NCBI GenBank assembly: GCA_040901445.1
Contig: JBBDYQ010000025.1
Coordinates: 435,925-499,924, forward strand
Direction of reading: 5' to 3'
DNA length: 64,000 nucleotides
Source of the DNA: Thermoleophilaceae bacterium
Lineage (GTDB): Bacteria > Actinomycetota > Thermoleophilia > Solirubrobacterales > Thermoleophilaceae
Part shown: in pieces, positions 34,170 to 41,371 of the stretch
Position numbering within the stretch: position 1 is the first letter of the stretch
Layout: the number at the start of each line of letters is the position of its first letter
The notes under the pieces: model-generated
Database searches by the model: none
What the model was told of the DNA's origin: nothing
Seen by the model: only the letters and a program-made list of their open reading frames with translations
Translations under genes and position numbers: made by a program

Positions 34170-35777
34170 ATGGCCCGCGTCGTCGTCGTGCTCTCCGGTC
34201 CCGTATCTGCCGGGAAGACGACACTTGCGAGCCGGCTCCAGGGCCGTTTCGGGGCGATCCATCTCAAGACGAGCACCCTGCTCGAGGAGCTCGCCGAAGG
34301 CCGGATCCCTCTCGAGCGCGGTGCGATGCAGCGCTTCGGCGCCAGGCTCGACACGCAGACCGGCGGCAAGTGGGTCGCCGAGGACCTCGTGCCCCGTATC
34401 ACCGAGCTGCCCGAGGAAGCGGTGGTTGTCATCGACGCGGCGCGGATCGCCGGGCAAATCGACGCCCTCCGAGCCGGGTTGCCCCGGCAGGTCGTGCACG
34501 TACACCTCACCGCCCCGCGGGAGGTGCTGGAGCGCCGATACGCCAAGCGGCCGAAGACGCGTTTCAAAGAGCGGGCGACCTACGGGGAGGTGCTCGCCAA
34601 CCCGACCGAGCGGCGGGTGCCCAAGCTGAAGCACGACGCCGACGTCGTCATCGACACGGGCAAGAGCACCCGCAAGGACGTCGAGGTCCGCGCCGCGAGC
34701 TACCTCGGCCTCAACGCCCGCGACCCGGGAGCGGTCGTCGACGTGATCGTCGGCGGCCAGTACGGAAGCGAGGGCAAGGGCAACATCGCTTACGCGATCG
34801 GCTCCGAGTACGACCTGCTTTGTCGCGTCGGCGGGCCGAACGCTGGCCACAAGGTCCCACTCGACAAGCCCCTCACCCACCGGCTGCTGCCCTCGGCCAC
34901 CCTGACCAGCGAAGCGCCGATCCTGATAGGCCCCGGCGCGGTCCTCAACGTCGGCGTGCTGTTCGACGAGCTTGAGAAGTCAGGCGTCGAGGACGGGCGG
35001 CTCCACATCGATCCGCAGGCGATGATCATCGCGGACGAGGACATCGACGACGAGGCGGAGCTAATCAAGGAGATCGGCTCGACGGGCCAGGGCGTCGGTG
35101 CCGCGACGGCGCGCCGGATCACCGGCCGGCGTAACGGGACTCAGCTTGCGCGCGACATCGACCTGCTGAAGCCCTTCATCGCTCCCGCCCACGAGCTCCT
35201 CGCTGACGCATATGCCAAGGGCGCCAGCGTTCTACTCGAGGGTACCCAGGGTACTGCGCTCAGCCTGTACCACGGCAGCTACCCGCACGTCACCTCCCGC
35301 GACACGACCGCAGCTGGCTGCCTCGCGGAGATGGGGATTTCCCCGTCACGTGTCCGGCGCGTGATTATGGTGTGCCGCACCTACCCGATCCGTGTCCAGA
35401 GCCCTACCGCGAGAGGCAAGACCTCCGGCCCGATGTCGCAGACCACAAACTGGAAGGAGATCGCGCGCCGCTCGCGCATACCGCTTGCTGAGCTCCGGCG
35501 TGTCGAGAAGGGCTCCGTTTCGAAGAAACAGCGGCGCGTCGGTGAGTTCGACTGGGAGCTCCTCCGCCGCGCTGCCGAGATCAACGGCGCGACCGACATT
35601 GCCCTCACATTCGTCGACTACCTTGACATCGACAACCGGAAAGCCCGCCGCTTCGACCAGCTCCAGCCCGACACGATTCGCTTTATCGAGGAAGTCGAGC
35701 GCGTGGCCGGGGCGCCTGTGTCACTGATCTCTACTCGCTTCCACGTCCGCAGCGTCATTGACCGGCGTGCCTGGTAG
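34170..35777 (+). CDS. P-loop kinase fused to adenylosuccinate synthetase (PurA/PurZ-like)
   Basis: 535 residues. Residues 1-185 are a nucleotide-kinase-like P-loop domain (SGPVSAGKTTLASRLQGRFG, then VVIDAARIAGQIDALRAGLP). Residues 188-535 match a short, archaeal/phage-type adenylosuccinate synthetase: VGGQYGSEGKGNIAYAIG, GGPNAGHK, EIGSTGQGVGAATARR, LLEGTQGTALSLYHGSYPHV, TSRDTTAAG and SVSKKQRRVGEFDW. The catalytic Asp of PurA (GDEGKG) is Ser200 here, as remembered for phage PurZ, which uses dGMP to make 2-amino-dAMP precursors. The NAGH histidine is kept. The gene lies six bases from its neighbours on both sides. Substrate is unproven; GMP, IMP or dGMP are possible. Confidence 0.8.
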   Translation: MARVVVVLSGPVSAGKTTLASRLQGRFGAIHLKTSTLLEELAEGRIPLERGAMQRFGARLDTQTGGKWVAEDLVPRITELPEEAVVVIDAARIAGQIDALRAGLPRQVVHVHLTAPREVLERRYAKRPKTRFKERATYGEVLANPTERRVPKLKHDADVVIDTGKSTRKDVEVRAASYLGLNARDPGAVVDVIVGGQYGSEGKGNIAYAIGSEYDLLCRVGGPNAGHKVPLDKPLTHRLLPSATLTSEAPILIGPGAVLNVGVLFDELEKSGVEDGRLHIDPQAMIIADEDIDDEAELIKEIGSTGQGVGAATARRITGRRNGTQLARDIDLLKPFIAPAHELLADAYAKGASVLLEGTQGTALSLYHGSYPHVTSRDTTAAGCLAEMGISPSRVRRVIMVCRTYPIRVQSPTARGKTSGPMSQTTNWKEIARRSRIPLAELRRVEKGSVSKKQRRVGEFDWELLRRAAEINGATDIALTFVDYLDIDNRKARRFDQLQPDTIRFIEEVERVAGAPVSLISTRFHVRSVIDRRAW

Positions 35778-35783
35778 CCCGGC

Positions 35784-36449
35784 ATGGATCCCGCCGAGAT
35801 CGTCCGCCACTACCCCCGGCTCTATCACATGGCCGAGCTCGGCTCATGGGCGAGCGTCAAGCGCCACGGTTTGCTCTCCACGCGCGCGCTCATCGATCTC
35901 TTCGAGGTGAAGGAGCCGCTGCGATCCCAGATCCTGCGCCAGCGCCGACCCGAGTGCCTTGAACTCCGCCATCCCGAGCATGGCGCTGCCGTCGTTCGTG
36001 ATCAGATCCCCTTGCGTGAGGGCCCGCTGAGGGGCTGCCTCACCGATATGACCCTCGAGCAATGGCTCGACGCGCTCAACTCGCGTGTCTTCTTCTGGAT
36101 GGATGAGCCCCACCTCGAGATCCTGCTCGGCGCCGGCGCGTATCGCGACAAGGCCCATGACGTGCTCCACGTCGATACTGCCGCCCTGCTTGAGCGCCAC
36201 GCCCCACGTGTGACGCTGTCTCCGATCAACTCCGGTAGCACGATTTACAACCCGCGGCCGCGCGGCTCCACTACCTTCCTGCCGATTGCCGACTTCCCGT
36301 TCGACGAACGCCGCCGCGCGCGCGGCAAGGACGCCATCATCGAGCTCGCCGTCGATCACAGCGTCCCCAACATCGTCGATCTCCTCGTTCGTGTCGAGCG
36401 CAGGCGCGCCGGTGGGACGATCGAGGAGGTCATCTGGGAGCGCCCCTGA
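35784..36449 (+). CDS. DUF7002-type protein, possibly ADP-ribosyltransferase-like
   Basis: 221 residues, soluble. It opens with HYPRLYHMAELGSWASVKRH and GLLSTRALIDLF, followed by LTDMTLEQWLDALNSRVFFW, a pattern recalled from the family labelled DUF7002 and reminiscent of ART-fold proteins (DarT, RNA 2'-phosphotransferase) that begin with a YH-x-T-like strand. The C-terminal half has VLHVDTAALLERHAPRVTLS and SGSTIYNPRPRGSTTFLPI. No catalytic Glu was assigned. Its position between the macro-domain/PurZ-like genes and a nucleoside kinase suggests a toxin or nucleotide-modifying role. Its TGA overlaps the next start (CTGA). Confidence 0.6.
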   Translation: MDPAEIVRHYPRLYHMAELGSWASVKRHGLLSTRALIDLFEVKEPLRSQILRQRRPECLELRHPEHGAAVVRDQIPLREGPLRGCLTDMTLEQWLDALNSRVFFWMDEPHLEILLGAGAYRDKAHDVLHVDTAALLERHAPRVTLSPINSGSTIYNPRPRGSTTFLPIADFPFDERRRARGKDAIIELAVDHSVPNIVDLLVRVERRRAGGTIEEVIWERP

Positions 36450-37054
36450 TCATCTCGCTCGAGGGTCTCCCCGGCTCCGGAAAGACCACCACCGCGCAGC
36501 TCGTCGCCGAGCTCGAGGGCATCACATACGTACACGAGCGCTCAAAGGACGTCCCCTTCCTCGACGCTTTCTACTCTGACGTCGAGCGGTACAAGCTCGA
36601 GACGGAACTCGCCTTCGTCCTTATCCATTACCACCAGTACCGTGACCTGGCAGAACCCGCCGTGCTCGACTACTCGCCTGTCAAGGACCTCGTCTTTGCC
36701 GACCTCAATCTCGACGGGTCCGACTACGAGCTCTTCCACGCCGTTTACGCGCGCACGTCGGGGTCTCTTCCGCGTCCCGCTCGCGTCGTGTACCTCGACC
36801 TCGAGGAGGATCATCTTCTTGAGCGGATCGCGGCACGCGGACGCGAGTACGAGCGAGACTTCCACCGTCGCTACCTTGCGCGCCTTCGCAATGCCTACGA
36901 AGAACGCTTGGGAGAGCTCGGTGAAACCGTCATGCGCGTGCCCGTCGTGCCCTCGGAGTCTCCGGACGACGTCGCTGCAACGGTCCACGCGGCCCTTTGT
37001 GAGTTCGCTGACACCGGTCAGGGCGGCGGCGACCGGCCCGACAATCCGACGTAG
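36446..37054 (+). CDS. Deoxynucleoside-kinase-like P-loop protein, CTG start
   Basis: 202 residues if translation begins at CTG 36446, which overlaps the preceding stop (CTGA) and follows GGGAG by five bases. No ATG or GTG exists upstream in frame, and an internal GTG at 36662 would remove the P-loop. The N-terminus is ISLEGLPGSGKTTTAQLVAE (Walker A), followed by VPFLDAFYSD, RYKLETELAFVLIHYHQYRD, LDYSPVKDLVFADLNL with a DYSP motif in place of the DRS motif of dNKs, and a lid-like REYERDFHRRYLARL. Probably phosphorylates a (deoxy)nucleoside or nucleotide feeding the neighbouring synthetase. Confidence 0.7.
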   Translation: MIISLEGLPGSGKTTTAQLVAELEGITYVHERSKDVPFLDAFYSDVERYKLETELAFVLIHYHQYRDLAEPAVLDYSPVKDLVFADLNLDGSDYELFHAVYARTSGSLPRPARVVYLDLEEDHLLERIAARGREYERDFHRRYLARLRNAYEERLGELGETVMRVPVVPSESPDDVAATVHAALCEFADTGQGGGDRPDNPT

Positions 37055-37130
37055 CGCGCGCTCGCTAGCACGAACCTGCGATGTATGGCTTCGCGAACCC
37101 CTGCGGCCCAGAACCGTCTCGCCCGTGGGC

Positions 37131-37136
37131 TAACTT
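37131..37136 (+). promoter_or_regulatory. -10 box (TAACTT) for a leaderless gene
   Basis: TAACTT ends six bases before the GTG start at 37143. Confidence 0.4.
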
Positions 37137-37142
37137 GGGTTC

Positions 37143-37814
37143 GTGCCTGATACGCCGAACCCCAATGACCCGATTCGACGGGTGATGCTGAGGTACTTCT
37201 ACGATCGAAATGCATCTGCGACCAGCAAGTACGGGAAGAAGGGTTCGGCAGTCAAAATCAGCGACGTCAAGCGGGAGCTGAAGGCCAGCGACTCCTTGAG
37301 CCAGCAGGAGGTGGTCTCGAACCTCAACTACCTGCTTGACCGGAAGTGGGTCAAGGAGCTCAAGATCGAAAAGGAGGTCCGACCCAGGGGCGGTTCCACA
37401 ACGGTCCCCTCCGTCACCTCCTACTACGAGATCACTGCAAGAGGCATCGACCGAATTGAAGGGGGCTCCGAGTTCGAGCCCACGGAGCGATACGGGGCGA
37501 TCAACATCCAGGCGACTGGTGCCAATGTCATCACGCTAGGTGACGGGAACATTGTCAATGCCGAGTTCAACGATCTCCGGATGGAGCTCGACGAACTCAA
37601 GCGCCAGATCGTCGAGAGCGAGCAGATTTCGGAAGGCGACAAGCTGAACGCCGCTGTCGACATCGAGACGATCAAGGACCAGCTCGCCAAGCCGAGCCCG
37701 GACCCGGTGGTAGTCCGTACGCTGTGGTCCCGTGTGGAGAGGGCGGCGGCGGTGGCTGGCCTAGCCGAGTTCGCGGCCACGGTCGGACACCTCATCGCGC
37801 CCCTCGTTGGGTAG
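37143..37814 (+). CDS. Winged-helix protein with C-terminal helical domain
   Basis: 223 residues. Residues 10-105 look like a winged helix (VMLRYFYDRNASATSKYG, SQQEVVSNLNYLLDRKWVKE, SYYEITARGIDRIEGG). A short beta-like link, YGAINIQATGANVITLGDGN, leads to a coiled-coil/helical C-terminus (LRMELDELKRQIVES and LWSRVERAAAVAGLAEFAAT). Similar C-termini occur in proteins near defence genes, where they may act as adaptor domains; that is memory-based. It stands alone between the nucleotide operon and Kiwa, with its own leaderless promoter. Confidence 0.55.
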   Translation: MPDTPNPNDPIRRVMLRYFYDRNASATSKYGKKGSAVKISDVKRELKASDSLSQQEVVSNLNYLLDRKWVKELKIEKEVRPRGGSTTVPSVTSYYEITARGIDRIEGGSEFEPTERYGAINIQATGANVITLGDGNIVNAEFNDLRMELDELKRQIVESEQISEGDKLNAAVDIETIKDQLAKPSPDPVVVRTLWSRVERAAAVAGLAEFAATVGHLIAPLVG

Positions 37815-38236
37815 TGTCCTGTTCGGCGGCGCTTCGCGGGGGCGAAGGACGGGCAGGGGATCCTCAGGCGCCAAGGTTCAGTGCTATCGCTTCGCGCAAA
37901 GCGCCAGTGCCAGGTCCGCGGTCGCGCCGAATGCGCTGAGTCATGGATGGCGTAAGCACACGCACCGGCGACTGGGTTCATCGGAATCAACTCATAGTCT
38001 GCAGAGCGTGCGATGTCGTCACCACCGAACATGCCTGGGCCGGCGCAAGACGGTTAACGACCTCTCGTCGACTGGCGGTCGGTGCGCTCCATCCGCTGAT
38101 CCGTCCGGCCCGGGCCACCTGGCCGACGCTAGCTAGAGGGGAAGGAGGAGACAGTGTTACGTTTCAGATCAGATGCTTCTGAGGCAGCTCGACGTCATCG
38201 GGGCAGGCGCCCACGGCGACCATAGGCGGTCGACAC
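37815..38236. other. Gene-free stretch upstream of kwaA
   Basis: About 420 bp. A possible hairpin CTTCG / CGAAG occurs near 37835-37850, and a purine-rich AGGGGAAGGAGGAGACAG near 38133 looks like a ribosome site, but its nearest ATG (38172) opens only a frame with no recognised product. No protein family or RNA gene was recognised; it may be eroded coding sequence. Confidence 0.5.
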
Positions 38237-38767
38237 TTGCCGAGAACACCATTTCGCGTAGCGCTGTTTTTCAGCTCGTACGCCCCGCTGTTTGGCCTGC
38301 TCGCGTATACGAATCGCGGGTGCGCCGCGGCGTGGAAGACGCTCAGCGCTGTGGCCGTGATCTCGAGCCTTGGCCTCCTGGTGGTCATGTTGGCGAACCT
38401 TCGCGAACAAGGACCGCGACTTGAGGTGAAGCACTCCCGGCCGCAGGATGGAGACGTGCTCGCCTATATCGCGACCTACCTGATCCCCTTCTTCGGCGTC
38501 GACCTCGCCGTCACGAACGACGCGGTGCTGTTCGTAGGCTTCTTGGCCGTGATCATGGTCATTTACATCAACTCGAACATGTTGCTCGTCAATCCGCTGC
38601 TGACCATCGTCGGATACCACACGTTCGAGATCACAGATGCCGATGGGCACGCGTATTCGTTGATCACGCGCCGGCAGGGCTTCGAGCCGGGCGAAACGAT
38701 CAGGCCCGCGCAAGTCACTCGCTATCTCAGGTTGGAGGTGCGGAATGACCGCAAAGACCGCGCTTGA
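38237..38767 (+). CDS. kwaA: Kiwa defence protein KwaA
   Basis: A 176-residue membrane protein with four predicted helices: VALFFSSYAPLFGLLAYTN, TLSAVAVISSLGLLVVMLAN, LAYIATYLIPFFGVDLAV and VLFVGFLAVIMVIYINSNML. Order and size fit KwaA, the membrane partner in the two-gene Kiwa anti-phage system, in which KwaA senses infection and recruits KwaB. The start is TTG 38237; a weak TAGGCG lies eight bases before it. It overlaps kwaB by 23 bases. The call rests on four helices plus the DUF4868 neighbour. Confidence 0.8.
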   Translation: MPRTPFRVALFFSSYAPLFGLLAYTNRGCAAAWKTLSAVAVISSLGLLVVMLANLREQGPRLEVKHSRPQDGDVLAYIATYLIPFFGVDLAVTNDAVLFVGFLAVIMVIYINSNMLLVNPLLTIVGYHTFEITDADGHAYSLITRRQGFEPGETIRPAQVTRYLRLEVRNDRKDRA

Positions 38768-39701
38768 GGAACTGCGCGATTTTTTCGAGGATGAGCCAGA
38801 TCTCGAGGCAGCCACGGTTGCGCGCGGTAAAGGTGGCTCGGCCGTCCCTGAAGTGCGCGTCCTCAACCTCGCAGGAGACGCCCAGGAATTCTTCCGGGCA
38901 GTGGTCAAGTCGGCCGTCGTCGACAAGATCGGGCGCTGGTCATTGAAGAAGCTTGATCCGCTTTACAAGCCCGACCCAGACGAGGTGGAGTGGGAACGCA
39001 CGGCGGACATCGAGGCGGTCGAACTCGCGGTCGACCGCTATAGGAACCTCTCGCCATTGGCTCAGTTCGACGCCGGAGACGATGCCTACAAGAAGCGCCT
39101 GCTGTATTGGGTCGTCGTCCTGTCGCACACGGACGGCCGCCAAGCCTTCTTCTTTCGGTCGTTCACCGCGTCCGCGGAACTTGAGCGTAAGCGTGGCGCA
39201 GCGCTCGTCGCCCGGGAGGGAACGTTCCGACGCGTCGAGGAGCGCATTTTCCTCTTCGAGGACACGATCGACTGTTTCGTCTTCGACGATTTCCTATACG
39301 TCGTGCGTAAGCGCGACTACCGCCGCATCTTCGATCAGCTGGATCAGATCAGGCGGCGAGCCAAGCGGGCGGCACGCGCGCTACACCGCCAGGTGCCGAT
39401 CGCGAATGTCGACGAGTTTGCCGACGCGTGCTCGACTGACTCGCGCATGGCCGACAAAGTTCTCGCCGTCCAGAACCGCGACTACTTCAATACGCTCAGC
39501 TACGACCGGCTGAAGAAGGTGATCGAGGAGTTCTCGCTCCAGATTCCTACGGAAAAGCGTAATGGCAAAGTGCATCTCGTCTTTCGCACAGAGCCAAATC
39601 AGCGCTTTCGGATCCTCAAGCTGGTCGACGACGACTATCTCCGATCGTCGTGGACGGATCACCGTTACGAGGTCAACTCGAAGACGGATCCGCCAGGCTA
39701 G
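38745..39701 (+). CDS. kwaB: Kiwa defence protein KwaB (DUF4868)
   Basis: A 318-residue cytoplasmic protein, the size of KwaB. It matches the DUF4868 pattern: VVKSAVVDKIGRWSLKKLDP, FFRSFTASAELERKRG, FLFEDTIDCFVFDDFLYVVR, FDQLDQIRRRAKRAARAL and YDRLKKVIEEFSLQIPTEKR. KwaB is the DNA-associated effector of Kiwa. ATG 38745 lies within kwaA after GGAGG. The stop codon is at 39699-39701, six bases before the terminal inverted repeat of an IS, so the original C-terminus may have been altered by the insertion. Confidence 0.85.
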   Translation: MTAKTALEELRDFFEDEPDLEAATVARGKGGSAVPEVRVLNLAGDAQEFFRAVVKSAVVDKIGRWSLKKLDPLYKPDPDEVEWERTADIEAVELAVDRYRNLSPLAQFDAGDDAYKKRLLYWVVVLSHTDGRQAFFFRSFTASAELERKRGAALVAREGTFRRVEERIFLFEDTIDCFVFDDFLYVVRKRDYRRIFDQLDQIRRRAKRAARALHRQVPIANVDEFADACSTDSRMADKVLAVQNRDYFNTLSYDRLKKVIEEFSLQIPTEKRNGKVHLVFRTEPNQRFRILKLVDDDYLRSSWTDHRYEVNSKTDPPG

Positions 39702-39706
39702 CCCGC

Positions 39707-40697
39707 TGATGCGTATCCGGTTCCGTCAGGTACGCGCCCTACGGTGCGCCTGTGGCTCGACCAGGCTTCCCGCGCACGATCATGGAGTTCCAGGACCGCT
39801 TCGGCACTGACGCCGCATGCCTCGACTACCTCGCGGCGTCGCGCTGGCCAGAGGGTTTCATCTGCCCCCGTTGCGGCGGGCGTCGCGCCTGGGTACTCGA
39901 GCGCCGGCACCTCTGGGAGTGCTCGGCCTGCGCTCTGCAAACCTCTGTCACGGCCGGGACGGTGATGCACCGAACGCGAACCCCGCTGCGCACTTGGTTC
40001 TGGGCCGCCTATCTGGTCGCCACCCATCACCCCGGGATCTCGGCCAAGCAGCTGCAGCGACAACTCGGGCTCTCGCGCTATGAGACGGCGTGGCTGATCT
40101 TGCAGAAGCTGCGCCGCGCGATGGTGGCTCCCGAGCGCGAGCCCTTGAAGGGCGAGGTAGAGATCGACGACTTCTGGCTCGGCGGGCACGAGGAGGGCCT
40201 CAAAGGAAGCCGCCAGCGCGGCAAGAAGGCGCTCGTAGGCGCCGCGGTCGAGGTTCGCGGGCATGGATCGGGGCGATTGCGCCTGCAGGTGCTCGCCAGC
40301 TCGCGGGCGAGGACGCTGGAGGCGTTCACGACGACGACGACGGCCCCGGGGGCGATCGTTCACACCGACGGGCTCAACTCCTACGCGGGACTGGCCAAGC
40401 TCGGCTACGGGCACCGCCCGCGCAAACAGACCGGTGCCACGCCCGAGGAGCAACTGCTACCGCGGGTGCATCGAGCGATCTCCAACCTGAAGGCCTGGAT
40501 GCACGGCACCCATCGCGGCGTCTCAAATGAGTACCTGCCCGTCTACCTCGATGAGTTCGTCTTCCGCCACAACCGGCGAGGCACGCCGATGGCCGCCTTT
40601 CAAACCCTCCTCGGGCTCGGCGCAGTCCACGATCCGACGACCTACGACGAGATCACGGCGCTCAGGCATGCAGCCTGAGTCAACCGGATACGCATCA
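39707..40697 (+). mobile_element. IS1595-family insertion sequence
   Basis: 991 bp bounded by perfect 16-bp terminal inverted repeats, TGATGCGTATCCGGTT at 39707-39722 and its complement at 40682-40697. GCCCGC flanks both ends as a direct repeat (39701-39706, 40698-40703); IS1595 elements usually make 8-bp duplications, so the exact ends may shift. One transposase gene fills it. Confidence 0.85.
39752..40678 (+). CDS. IS1595-family transposase
   Basis: 308 residues. An N-terminal zinc ribbon (CPRCGGRRAWVLERRHLWEC, SAC) and TRTPLRTWFWAAYLVATHHP precede a DDE/DDN-type catalytic domain: GEVEIDDFWLGGHEEG with the first acidic residue, GAIVHTDGLNSYAGL with the second, and RVHRAISNLKAWMHGTHRGV with the third region. 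EFVFRHNRRGTP is typical of the family C-terminus. The frame is intact and the terminal repeats perfect, so the IS may be active. Confidence 0.9.
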   Translation: MARPGFPRTIMEFQDRFGTDAACLDYLAASRWPEGFICPRCGGRRAWVLERRHLWECSACALQTSVTAGTVMHRTRTPLRTWFWAAYLVATHHPGISAKQLQRQLGLSRYETAWLILQKLRRAMVAPEREPLKGEVEIDDFWLGGHEEGLKGSRQRGKKALVGAAVEVRGHGSGRLRLQVLASSRARTLEAFTTTTTAPGAIVHTDGLNSYAGLAKLGYGHRPRKQTGATPEEQLLPRVHRAISNLKAWMHGTHRGVSNEYLPVYLDEFVFRHNRRGTPMAAFQTLLGLGAVHDPTTYDEITALRHAA

Positions 40698-40789
40698 GCC
40701 CGCTAGAGCGCCGAGTGTTTGGGCTGCCGGTTCCGCACGGAAGCAAGAACACCGGGCTCGAATCCGCGGCCGCAAGCCTTAGCCACGTC

Positions 40790-40939
40790 TCGGCCACGAA
40801 ATGCCCGCTCAGCACGGATCACAACGAACCACACGAAACCCGCACCGCGCGAGAAGTGCCCGATTTCCAGCCACTTCCCGTGATACGTTGACCCCGATGC
40901 TGGTCGGCCATGACCCCAAAGTGCCGGTACTACCTCCAA
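40790..40939 (+). repeat. Right-end repeat, copy 1
   Basis: Homologous to 46997-47148. Shared blocks include GCTCAGCACGGATCACAAC, ATTTCCAGCCACTTCCCGTG and CCAAAGTGCCGGTACTAC. It contains an imperfect inverted repeat around GAAGTG / CACTTC. Probably integrase or accessory-factor arm sites. Confidence 0.7.
40927..40939 (+). repeat. Internal attachment core, two mismatches
   Basis: GTACTACCTCCAA, differing from the outer cores at two positions. It has a right-end repeat before it and a left-end sequence after it, as expected at the junction of two tandem elements. Confidence 0.65.
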
Positions 40940-41116
40940 CGTGCGCCGCTAAACGCCTGCAACCAGCGGTCTAGCAACAACGCCGGCTCAGCACGGATCA
41001 CGATGCACGCGGGTTGCCCTCGCTCTGCTTCATACATCCGGACGCGAACGTACGATCGGTTGGGGTCGGTTCTCCCTGTTGGGCCGATCGGCCATGAGAT
41101 ACGAAAGGTGCCCGTG

Positions 41117-41338
41117 ATGAACTTCATCCACATTCCCCTCGGCCACCAGAAGCGCGGCGCGACCGTTGAAGTCGTTCTGAAGGGGAACGCCGCGAATGTG
41201 CGACTGCTCGACAGCTCGAATTTCTCGAGCTACCGCAACGGAAGGCGACATCGCTATTACGGAGGGCTCGTCAGGAGGTCGCCTTACCGCGTCACGATCC
41301 CACGGAGCGGGACCTGGCACGTCGCCGTTGACATGTAA
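41117..41338 (+). CDS. DUF1883 domain, N-terminal part of a split DUF1883-TIR gene
   Basis: 73 residues covering a complete DUF1883 domain: MNFIHIPLGHQKRGATVEVV, GNAANVRLLDSSNFSSYRNG, HRYYGGLVRRSPYRVTIPRS, ending WHVAVDM and TAA. In related proteins the same domain continues (VDM-x-GLRG) into a linker and a TIR domain. Here the codon after VDM is TAA and the frame then reads GLRGQIQAGARVLPGPLPPA without a shift, so one nonsense change divides the gene. ATG 41117 follows AAAGGTG. The short product may still be made. Confidence 0.75.
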   Translation: MNFIHIPLGHQKRGATVEVVLKGNAANVRLLDSSNFSSYRNGRRHRYYGGLVRRSPYRVTIPRSGTWHVAVDM

Positions 41339-41371
41339 GGGCTCAGAGGGCAGATCCAGGCTGGTGCGCGG

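Larger units (their letters stand above)
30415..40939 (+). mobile_element. Integrative element 1 (10.5 kb) at the 3' end of the Rrf2 gene
   Basis: The element lies between direct cores at 30415-30427 and 40927-40939. It starts with an excisionase-like gene and a tyrosine integrase pseudogene near the left end, as in actinobacterial integrative elements. It then carries a hicAB remnant, the ImmA-macro / kinase-PurZ-like / DUF7002-type / dNK operon, a winged-helix gene, Kiwa and an IS1595-family IS. Its genes look richer in A/T at third codon positions than chromosomal genes on either side. Borders are inferred from repeats only; no empty site was compared. Confidence 0.75.
40698..41116. other. 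Junction region between elements 1 and 2
   Basis: Holds the right-end repeat (40790-40939), the internal attachment core, the left end of element 2 and a short extra copy of the right-end motif at 40980-41000. Open frames across it on both strands are shadows of the repeated DNA. Confidence 0.6.

Noticed and set aside
40754-40769. GGGCTCGAATCCGCGG, like a tRNA T-arm
   Set aside because: No matching acceptor, D or anticodon arms could be built around it; integration at a tRNA gene is not supported.
40703-40939. Minus-strand 78-codon frame with YHGKWLE, also seen at 47017-47271
   Set aside because: It overlaps the repeated right-end DNA; conservation can be explained by attachment-site function. 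Recorded as a finding but not as a gene.
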